11,763 nucleotides of DNA from QQUD01 sp039029915 (GTDB taxonomy: Bacteria; Chloroflexota; Anaerolineae; Promineifilales; Promineifilaceae), in NCBI GenBank assembly GCA_039029915.1, contig JBCCFD010000236.1, forward strand, positions 1 through 11,763, in the 5' to 3' direction. Shown piece after piece: positions 6,047 to 11,763 of this stretch. Numbering within the stretch: position 1 is the stretch's first letter; each line of letters opens with the position of its first letter. The translations under genes and the position numbers were made by a program. Under the pieces are notes generated by a model, which was not told the origin of the DNA, searched no databases, and saw only the letters and a list, made by a program, of their open reading frames with translations.

Positions 6047-6131
6047 AACTTGCGCCAACTGTATTCTTTAATTTTTAACCTGTGACCTAATTTCGGGACG
6101 AGCGAATCGAGTAAGAGCGAGAAGTAAAATT

Positions 6132-7124
6132 ATGTCCAAGTCAGTTTCGGATTCCTCAGGAAATCTCCAGCAAGATGATGCCTATTGGAGTGCTCTCTTT
6201 GAGCAAGAATCTAGTAGTAATGAGCCAGCAACAGAACAGTTTACCTCAGAGCCTTCTTGGGAGGTTCTCAATTCAAGCAATTCTCGTCACTTAAACGGAT
6301 CCAATAATATCTCGAATGAGTATCAGAACCCATGGCAAATAGCCAAAAACCATTTTGATGGTGAAAAAACAGTACAACTAGAAGTGGCTGGCTTTAACAA
6401 AGGCGGTTTGCTTGTTCAGTGGAACAATATACAAGGGTTTGTTCCTGCTTCTCAACTGCTTGATTTCCCCCAATTTCACTTTGAAGCAGAAAGAATTCGC
6501 GCCCTAAAGTCTTGGATTGGCAAAAAGCTATCTCTTAAAATAATCGAACTCAACAAAGATTCAAACCGACTCATTTTATCAGAGCGAGCCGCACAGGTGG
6601 CTGCTGGTCAACGGGATAATGTTCTTGGGCAAATTAATATTGGTGATACAGTTGAAGGTACAGTAACGAACCTCACAAAGTTTGGGGCATTTGTTGATTT
6701 AGGCGGTGTTGAAGGTCTAATTCACATCTCTGAACTGTCGTGGAGTCGCGTGCTGCATCCGAGTGATATTGTTAAGCCTGGCCAGAACATCAAGGTTACT
6801 ATTTTAAGCGTTGACTCTAGAAACGGCCGTGTTGCCTTAAGCCTCAAGCGGCTAAAGCACGATCCTTGGCACACTGTTGAATCACGATTTAAAGAAGGTC
6901 AAATCGTACACGGTACGGTGACCAATATCGTTAGCTATGGTGCTTTTGTTTTAATTGAAGAAGAGCTTGAAGGTTTAATTCATATTTCAGAGCTAGCAGA
7001 AGGCAGTTTCCTTCATCCCCGCAATGTCGTGGCCAAGGGTGATAAAATCACGGCTAAGGTGCTCCACGTCAACGGCAAAGCGAAGCGTTTAGCCTTAACG
7101 CTTCACGGTGTCTCTCAAGCGTAA
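6132..7124 (+). CDS. S1-domain RNA-binding protein, RpsA-like
   Basis: A 330-residue cytoplasmic protein. The first 75 residues are low in complexity and rich in Ser, Asn and Glu. Three S1 (OB-fold) domains follow at about 78-152, 170-240 and 255-325. The second and third carry the canonical GTVTN-FGAFVDLGGVEGLIHISEL and GTVTNIVSYGAFV-EGLIHISEL cores; the first is more divergent (GGLLVQWNNIQGFVPASQL). Three S1 repeats resemble the short ribosomal protein S1 of several non-proteobacterial phyla, which recruits mRNA to the 30S subunit. A paralogous S1 factor cannot be excluded, so no symbol is given. The ATG at 6132 has only a poor purine run (GAGCGAGAAG) before it. The gene is divergent from birA and has its own promoter and structured leader. 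One ACGGCCGT octamer lies at 6823. Confidence 0.9.
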   Translation: MSKSVSDSSGNLQQDDAYWSALFEQESSSNEPATEQFTSEPSWEVLNSSNSRHLNGSNNISNEYQNPWQIAKNHFDGEKTVQLEVAGFNKGGLLVQWNNIQGFVPASQLLDFPQFHFEAERIRALKSWIGKKLSLKIIELNKDSNRLILSERAAQVAAGQRDNVLGQINIGDTVEGTVTNLTKFGAFVDLGGVEGLIHISELSWSRVLHPSDIVKPGQNIKVTILSVDSRNGRVALSLKRLKHDPWHTVESRFKEGQIVHGTVTNIVSYGAFVLIEEELEGLIHISELAEGSFLHPRNVVAKGDKITAKVLHVNGKAKRLALTLHGVSQA

Positions 7125-7199
7125 AGACTCAAAATCAAGTTCTTTCTGCCGGAATAAAGCATAGTCCACTCCCCCCTGTCCCAGTACGTAACCAATACG

Positions 7200-7208
7200 T
7201 GGTATAAT
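7200..7208 (+). promoter_or_regulatory. Extended -10 promoter of the ftsK gene
   Basis: TGGTATAAT is a perfect -10 hexamer with the TGn extension, which can make up for a missing -35 box; none is seen 17 bp upstream. Transcription would start near 7215, about 68 nt before the ATG at 7283. Confidence 0.5.
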
Positions 7209-7282
7209 TTAGGTGCAGTTTGTCTTGCAAAAAGATGTTAGCTTTGTGTATTCTGCAGTTTCTGAGCACTCGTATCTAGATT

Positions 7283-9505
7283 ATGGCGCGATCCAAAACC
7301 AAGAAAAACGATTCACACCCACCTCCAACTTTCGATGAAAAAATAATCCGAGAACTGCTGCCTTGGCGGATGGAGCTGTTTGGGTTGTGTCTTGCGTTTT
7401 TAGCACTGCTCCTCATTTTTGAGCTAATTGGGGTGACGATGCCTGCTTGGGTTGGCCTGCTAAACACCTATTTACGCTCCCTTTTTGGGCTCGGCACGTT
7501 TATTATTGTGATCGTAATCCTCCTAGGAAGCGCCCACCTTGTTCTACGCCGCTTTGAAAAACCGTACGAGCTGTCCTTTTCCAAGGTGCTAGGCGTTAGC
7601 GTTTTGCTTTTTACTCTTTTCCCTTTGGCGCAACAAATCACCGGCACGACGCGCATTGATGCAATTTTAGGACAAGGCGGTGGTCTAATTGGGTGGGTAC
7701 TTTCTGAACCATTTAAAGCGTTTTTCGGCCCATTTTTAACGGCCGTTTTCTATATCGGTCTCCTTGGCTGGAGCGTCGCACTCTTATTTGAAATCAAGAT
7801 GGAAGATGTACAAAATGGGCTTCGGGAATTTTCCCAGCATTTAAGGAAAGTAGGATTAGAGTTATTGCCATCTGATGACCTTGAAGTTTATGACGAACCT
7901 GTATTAGAATCCATGGCCGTGGCTCAAGTTGACGAAACACCCGTTGTCGAAGATATCCCAGAGTCTATCCAACTGGTCGATGCCCCAGAACCGGTCCAGC
8001 CAAAGCTCAAAACCCCAAGGCGCAGCAGCAAGCTCCCTCCGCTCCGACTACTTGAAGAAGGAACGGCCGTTGGCATTTCCGACGCTGAAATTGATGAAAA
8101 GAAGCGCATCATCGAACAAACCCTAGATGATTTCGGTCTACCGGCTGAGGTCACGCGGGTACGTAAAGGGCCAGTTGTCACCCAGTTTGGGGTTTCTCCC
8201 GGCTATATCGAACGCCCCGGACCGGACGGTGATGTTAAGCTAGCCAAAGTCCGCGTTAACCAAATTGCGGCGCTACAGCGCGATCTGGCGCTGGCTCTAG
8301 CCGTACAGCGATTGCGCGTTCAGGCCCCCGTACCCGGTTTAGGCGTGGTTGGCTTAGAAGTTCCAAATGGCGCAATTTCAATGGTGCGGTTACGCACCAT
8401 CATTCAATCGACTCCTTTCCGCAAAATTCGCTCACCATTGGCTGTTGCGCTCGGGCAAGATGTATCCGGTGATCCGGTCGCCGTTGATTTAGGCAAACTG
8501 CCGCACCTTCTCATTGCGGGTACGACCGGCTCAGGTAAGTCAATCTGCATGAACGCCCTGATTAGCTGTTTGGTTTTTAATAATTCACCTGAAAAACTCA
8601 AGTTGGTCATGATTGATCCTAAAAAGGTTGAGCTGATTCGCTTCAATGGCTTGCCTCACCTAATTGGCAATGTGGAGGTTGAAGCCGATCGAGCCGTTGG
8701 TGTTCTGCGCTGGCTTACGGCAGAAATGGATCGACGGTACGAGATGTTTACTCAGCTGAATGCCCGCAATTTACGCGGGTTTAATCAAAAGGTTGTGGGG
8801 CATAAAACCTTGAAAAAACTGCCTTACATGGCAGTTTTTATTGATGAGCTAGCAGATCTGATGCACATCTATCCAGGTGATGTAGAGCGAACCTTGTGCC
8901 GCTTGGCCCAGATGGCCCGTGCCACCGGCATTCATTTGATTGTCGCTACGCAACGGCCGTCGACTGACGTTATCACTGGGTTAATCAAAGCCAACTTTCC
9001 AGCCCGTCTTTCCTTTGCGGTGGCTTCTGGCACCGACTCACGTGTTATCTTAGATTCGGTGGGAGCAGAGCAGCTGTTAGGCAAAGGGGACTCTCTGTTC
9101 TTGAGCCCTGATGCCAGTTCAGCCCAGCGTACCCAAGGGGTTTTTGTTTCCGACCAAGAGGTTGAACATTTAGTTAATTTCTGGCAAGAAACACTGCCTG
9201 ATTGGGAACCAATTCCATCCCCTTGGGAAAGTCTCATTGCCAAACACGCCCTCCTTGATGAAACGGATGCCCTTCTAGAAGCCGCCATCGATCTGGCCCA
9301 AAAACAAGATTTTCTTTCAACCTCCTTTCTCCAACGTCGTCTTAAAGTTGGTTATCCCCGAGCCGCCAGAATCATGGAGCATCTCTTTGAAATGGGGCTT
9401 GTCGAAGACCCCAAATCTGGTGGCAAGACCCGGCGCACGATGGTCACCGAAGAGGACGAAGACCCACTTGATCGCATCATCTCTGAACGCGAAGATGAAG
9501 AATGA
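7283..9505 (+). CDS. ftsK: FtsK/SpoIIIE family DNA translocase
   Basis: A 740-residue membrane-anchored hexameric ATPase that pumps chromosomal DNA through the closing division septum and helps resolve dimers. Order: short basic start, about four membrane helices between residues 30 and 170, an acidic and Pro-rich linker of only about 70 residues, the alpha/beta motor and the gamma domain. The Walker A motif is GTTGSGKS at 413-420 and the Walker B is VFIDELAD at about 518-525; MARATGIHLIVATQRPS follows. The gamma winged helix that reads the KOPS sequence starts near residue 660 (STSFLQRRLKVGYPRAARIM). The linker is far shorter than in E. coli FtsK and closer to SpoIIIE/SftA size. The ATG at 7283 has no clear Shine-Dalgarno. 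Three ACGGCCGT octamers lie inside (7739, 8063, 8953), the highest number in one gene here. Confidence 0.95.
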   Translation: MARSKTKKNDSHPPPTFDEKIIRELLPWRMELFGLCLAFLALLLIFELIGVTMPAWVGLLNTYLRSLFGLGTFIIVIVILLGSAHLVLRRFEKPYELSFSKVLGVSVLLFTLFPLAQQITGTTRIDAILGQGGGLIGWVLSEPFKAFFGPFLTAVFYIGLLGWSVALLFEIKMEDVQNGLREFSQHLRKVGLELLPSDDLEVYDEPVLESMAVAQVDETPVVEDIPESIQLVDAPEPVQPKLKTPRRSSKLPPLRLLEEGTAVGISDAEIDEKKRIIEQTLDDFGLPAEVTRVRKGPVVTQFGVSPGYIERPGPDGDVKLAKVRVNQIAALQRDLALALAVQRLRVQAPVPGLGVVGLEVPNGAISMVRLRTIIQSTPFRKIRSPLAVALGQDVSGDPVAVDLGKLPHLLIAGTTGSGKSICMNALISCLVFNNSPEKLKLVMIDPKKVELIRFNGLPHLIGNVEVEADRAVGVLRWLTAEMDRRYEMFTQLNARNLRGFNQKVVGHKTLKKLPYMAVFIDELADLMHIYPGDVERTLCRLAQMARATGIHLIVATQRPSTDVITGLIKANFPARLSFAVASGTDSRVILDSVGAEQLLGKGDSLFLSPDASSAQRTQGVFVSDQEVEHLVNFWQETLPDWEPIPSPWESLIAKHALLDETDALLEAAIDLAQKQDFLSTSFLQRRLKVGYPRAARIMEHLFEMGLVEDPKSGGKTRRTMVTEEDEDPLDRIISEREDEE

Positions 9506-9511
9506 CAGTTC

Positions 9512-9535
9512 GAGATAAACGAAAATCTCAATTTT
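9512..9535 (+). terminator. Weak hairpin plus T-run after ftsK, possible terminator
   Basis: GAGAT (9512-9516) pairs with ATCTC (9525-9529) around an 8-nt loop, followed by AATTTTT. The stem is only 5 bp, so the call rests mainly on position, 7 bp after the ftsK stop. Confidence 0.3.
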
Positions 9536-9628
9536 TCCAAAAAATGTTTACTAAAACTTTATTACCAAAGTAGTAATCATGTGAATTCGTTAAAGTCCAC
9601 GTATGATCAGGGCGCAATTCCCGCTTTT

Positions 9629-9645
9629 TAGATAAAATTCAAACT
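9629..9645 (+). promoter_or_regulatory. Possible -10 box right before ctaA (leaderless start)
   Basis: TAGATAAAAT ends 7 bp before the ATG at 9646, and TAAAAT at 9633-9638 could serve as a -10 box. Transcription would then start on or next to the start codon. There is no Shine-Dalgarno in front of this ATG, which fits a leaderless message. No matching -35 is seen, so the evidence is thin. Confidence 0.3.
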
Positions 9646-10605
9646 ATGGATAATCAAAGGTTCAGAAACTATGTGTGGGTGACCTTAGCTTACACACAAT
9701 TGGTCATTCTATGGGGGGCCGTCGTACGCGCAACAGGGTCTGGGGCCGGATGCGGCAGCCACTGGCCAACCTGCAATGGTGAAATCATTGCTCGTCCTGA
9801 ATCAGTTGAAACGATGATTGAGCTATCTCATCGATTAACAAGCACGCTTTCAGGCTTTTTGGTCATGATTTTGCTTTTTTGGGCATATCGAGCATTTCCA
9901 AAAGGCCACTTGGTTCGTCGGGGGGCTGTCGTTTCATTTTTCTTCATCTTAATGGAGGGGCTCATCGGTGCTCTCTTGGTCCGGCTTGAACTAGTTGGGG
10001 ATAACAGCTCGATTGAACGTGCGGTCATGATTGCTATTCACCTAGTCAACACCTTTTTCCTCATCGCAGCCATTGTTCTAACAGGCTGGTGGTCTAAAAA
10101 TAAGGAATTTAACTTTCGATTTCGAGATACTCAAATTACGTGGCTTCTTATCATTGGCGCGATTGGCTTCTTTTTACTCGGCGGCTCGGGGGCCATTACG
10201 GCTTTAGGCGATACGCTCTTTCCCTCAGAATCTCTTATCGAAGGATTTCGCGAAGACTTTTCGCCGGGTGCTAATTTCCTGATTCGTTTAAGAGTTTACC
10301 ATCCCATCATCGGGATCATTTTGGGAATCTACCTTCTTATCGCCAGCAATATCATTTTAGAAAGATTGCAAACCCCTTCAGTGCGGCGGTTCACTAACTG
10401 GCTTAGATGGCTTTTTGGCATTGAATTAGCGGTAGGCGTCGTCAATGTTTTATTGCTAGCGCCAGTTTGGATGCAGGTGATTCATTTGCTCTTAGCAGAC
10501 CTAATTTGGTTAGCCGCCGTATTGTTAGCCAATGAGGCTCTAACTACCGAACCGCTTCCGATGCCAACGCACTCTGATTCTGAGCTTGAGCTGGAACACA
10601 CATAA
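9646..10605 (+). CDS. ctaA: Heme A synthase (COX15/CtaA family)
   Basis: A 319-residue integral membrane enzyme that oxidises the C8 methyl group of heme O to give heme A for aa3-type cytochrome oxidases. About eight membrane helices are visible in two four-helix halves. The heme-ligand histidines lie where the family has them: H62 (in ELSHR, with the catalytic Glu at 59), H132, H219 (VYHP) and H280 (MQVIHLL). The first outside loop has the CX6C pair C36/C43 in GCGSHWPTC, as in the Bacillus-type enzymes. The start follows from the N-terminal alignment of helix 1; no ribosome site is seen. The partner heme O synthase and oxidase genes are not in the window. A DUF72 gene follows 4 bp downstream. 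No ACGGCCGT octamer occurs in this gene. Confidence 0.95.
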   Translation: MDNQRFRNYVWVTLAYTQLVILWGAVVRATGSGAGCGSHWPTCNGEIIARPESVETMIELSHRLTSTLSGFLVMILLFWAYRAFPKGHLVRRGAVVSFFFILMEGLIGALLVRLELVGDNSSIERAVMIAIHLVNTFFLIAAIVLTGWWSKNKEFNFRFRDTQITWLLIIGAIGFFLLGGSGAITALGDTLFPSESLIEGFREDFSPGANFLIRLRVYHPIIGIILGIYLLIASNIILERLQTPSVRRFTNWLRWLFGIELAVGVVNVLLLAPVWMQVIHLLLADLIWLAAVLLANEALTTEPLPMPTHSDSELELEHT

Positions 10606-10609
10606 TAAG

Positions 10610-11398
10610 ATGACCCTCAAATGGCATTTAGGAACCATGGGGTTTGGCTACAAGCAGTGGATTGGCCCATTTTATCCCGCTGGTATGAACGCCAGGAGCT
10701 TCTTGTCCTATTACGGTCAACATTTTGACGCTGTGGAAATTGATTCAACCTTCTATGGCACGCCAAGAGCCGAACAGCTTCAGAAGTGGGCGAATAGCAC
10801 GCCAAAACAGTTTAAGTTCTGCCTCAAAACGCCTCGACAGATTACCCATGAACAGCCCCTCCCCATTTCAATTGATGAAATGCTAGTTTTTTTGGAGCGG
10901 GTCCAGCTTCTGAAAGATAAGTTAGGTGCGATTCTGATTCAGTTTGGTCCTGACTTTACGGTGCAGTATCAAGAAGAGCTTGATCATTTTCTAAGCCAGC
11001 TCCCCAAAACGATTCGGTATGCAGTTGAGTTTCGGCATCGCTCTTGGGCAGTTGAAGAAACGGCCGTTTTGCTGCAAAAGCACAATGCCTGCTTCGTATC
11101 CGCCGATTACATCCACCTTCCAAAAGAAATCGTGCAAACAACAGACTTTTTATACTGCCGCTTTATTGGGCCACACGGCCAATATGCGACCAAAGATAAA
11201 GAGTTAGTCGACTTAACCCCAGCGCTCAACCAATGGCATCAAAAAATGACGCCATACTTTGATAAAGTGTCCAATATATTTGGCTTTTTCAACAATGATT
11301 TTTCGGGACATTCTCCCACGACATGCAATCGCTTTCGGAAGATTGTGGGGTTGAGTGAGCAGGAGATACGGCCGCTGCAGCAAGGCCGATTGTTTTAG
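10610..11398 (+). CDS. DUF72 family protein (YecE-like)
   Basis: A 262-residue cytoplasmic protein with the TIM-barrel DUF72 fold; the biochemical role of the family is not established. Family marks in order: GTMGFGYKQWIGPFYP at 8-23, VEIDSTFYGTP at 42-52, FKFCLKTPRQITH at about 68-80, YAVEFRHRSW at 137-146, YCRFIGPHG, and the closing FFNNDFSGHSPTTCNRF. The ATG at 10610 is chosen over an in-frame TTG at 10586, because the TTG would overlap ctaA by 20 bp and add residues not typical of the family. The ATG lies only 4 bp after the ctaA stop, so the two genes are very probably one transcript with coupled translation. The stop codon TAG (11396-11398) is part of the 5-bp target duplication of a small inserted element. 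One ACGGCCGT octamer lies at 11060. Confidence 0.93.
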   Translation: MTLKWHLGTMGFGYKQWIGPFYPAGMNARSFLSYYGQHFDAVEIDSTFYGTPRAEQLQKWANSTPKQFKFCLKTPRQITHEQPLPISIDEMLVFLERVQLLKDKLGAILIQFGPDFTVQYQEELDHFLSQLPKTIRYAVEFRHRSWAVEETAVLLQKHNACFVSADYIHLPKEIVQTTDFLYCRFIGPHGQYATKDKELVDLTPALNQWHQKMTPYFDKVSNIFGFFNNDFSGHSPTTCNRFRKIVGLSEQEIRPLQQGRLF

Positions 11399-11400
11399 AT

Positions 11401-11483
11401 CAGGACTTACGCACCCTGAGCCTGTCGAAGGGTTAAGAAAGTCACTTCGACAGGCTCAGTGACCGCTATTTGCGTAAGTCCTA
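11401..11483. mobile_element. 83-bp MITE-like element with 5-bp target duplication
   Basis: Outer inverted ends AGGACTTACGCA (11402-11413) and TGCGTAAGTCCT (11471-11482) match over 12 bp. Inside, CTGAGCCTGTCGAAG (11416-11430) and CTTCGACAGGCTCAG (11445-11459) match over 15 bp. TAGAT flanks the element on both sides (11396-11400 and 11484-11488), as expected of a 5-bp target duplication. It has no coding capacity, so it would need a transposase from elsewhere. The inner CTTCGACAGGCTCAG motif is seen in many environmental bacterial genomes. Confidence 0.7.
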
Positions 11484-11542
11484 TAGATACAATAATTGGT
11501 AATTGGACTATTTAAGAATCAAAGTGGGGCCTAACGCTTTGA

Positions 11543-11557
11543 CTTCGACAAGCTCAG
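11543..11557. repeat. Solo CTTCGACAAGCTCAG repeat
   Basis: One arm of the same motif found twice in the 83-bp element, with A for G at one position (CTTCGACAAGCTCAG). Just before it TCAAAG (11519-11524) faces CTTTGA (11537-11542). It is probably a decayed or half copy of that repeat family. Confidence 0.55.
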
Positions 11558-11562
11558 CCGCC

Positions 11563-11690
11563 TTAATTAATTACTGGAGTTACGCAGTATCACTGGTGCA
11601 AACCTCTGAGGTTTTTCAAGAAACGCCAGTGATTGCCACTCTGTTTAGAAACCTCAGAGGTTTTTTCCGCGTAACATCAGTTAATTGTAA
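11563..11690. repeat. Nested palindromic element with imperfect ~22-bp ends
   Basis: The left end (TTAATTAATTACTGGAGTTACGC, given here only by its core GTTACGC at 11579-11585) and the inverse of the right end (core GCGTAAC at 11669-11675) agree over about 22 bp with a few differences. Inside lie ATCACTGG (11589-11596) against CCAGTGAT (11626-11633), and two 15-bp palindromes: AAACCTCTGAGGTTT (11600-11614) and AAACCTCAGAGGTTT (11649-11663). The last two are inverse copies of each other and each is followed by a T-run, so each could also stop transcription. Confidence 0.5.
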
Positions 11691-11763
11691 ACTTACCCAA
11701 TTACCAATTTCTAATTATGACTTATTAGTCAATCGAACAGTCAGCAAATCCAGAGAAGGTCTC

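Larger units (their letters stand above)
11494..11709. repeat. 13-bp inverted repeats enclosing a palindrome-rich segment
   Basis: AATTGGTAATTGG (11494-11506) and CCAATTACCAATT (11697-11709) are exact inverse copies 190 bp apart. Everything between them is made of smaller palindromes (listed separately) and there is no gene. It may be the outer frame of a composite non-coding element or a coincidence of simple AATTGG repeats. Confidence 0.45.

Noticed and set aside
7924..8646. Minus-strand open frames inside ftsK and other genes
   Set aside because: They are shadows of well-supported genes, with Ser/Arg-rich low-complexity translations and no motifs.
10586..10609. TTG start for the DUF72 gene inside ctaA
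   Set aside because: It overlaps ctaA by 20 bp and adds residues that do not look like the family; an ATG 4 bp after the ctaA stop is available.
11718..11731. TGACT-TATT-AGTCA hairpin near the window end
   Set aside because: A 5-bp stem of this kind is expected by chance in AT-rich sequence.

Overview
This 11.8 kb window looks like an ordinary chromosomal segment of an uncultured, aerobic, mid-GC bacterium. Gene content and protein style fit Chloroflexota (Anaerolineae-like) best: a monofunctional biotin ligase, a three-domain S1 protein, a small acidic membrane-anchored protein, a CtaA-type heme A synthase, and many environmental-type palindromic repeats. The phylum is inferred and not proven. 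A heme A synthase implies a heme-a terminal oxidase and hence aerobic respiration.

Layout. Positions 1-918 hold the 3' end of a penicillin-acylase-family (Ntn-hydrolase) gene. It is followed by three paralogous membrane-anchored SPFH/prohibitin-family genes on the + strand (990-1715, 1720-2442, 3160-4380). The first two are short and stop just after the SPFH domain; the third is full length with a long coiled coil. A 75-bp piece homologous to the inside of the acylase gene lies at the 3' end of the second copy, and a shorter scrap lies at the end of the first. This fits a tandem duplication of an [acylase 3' part + SPFH 5' part] unit. The 650-bp gap before the third copy holds two head-to-tail copies of a 112-bp double-hairpin repeat, a sigma70-like promoter and an inverted repeat at the expected transcription start. 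A strong hairpin (4388-4425) separates this block from two minus-strand genes: a 108-aa acidic membrane protein and a biotin-protein ligase (birA). A third copy of the 112-bp repeat sits directly upstream of birA.

From 5881 onward everything is on the + strand: a regulatory region with an inverted repeat overlapping a promoter and a structured leader, an S1-domain RNA-binding protein, an FtsK/SpoIIIE DNA translocase, heme A synthase (ctaA), and a DUF72 (YecE-like) gene only 4 bp after ctaA. The last 365 bp contain no gene and are packed with small palindromic elements. One is an 83-bp MITE-like element with a 5-bp target duplication, inserted right at the DUF72 stop codon.

The most unusual signal is genome-scale in character. 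The palindromic octamer ACGGCCGT occurs nine times, about 50 times more often than chance. It always lies inside genes and is read in all three codon frames, which resembles the HIP1 octamer of cyanobacteria. The second most interesting is the SPFH/acylase duplication history and the shared Cys-(30 residues)-Cys tail it produced.
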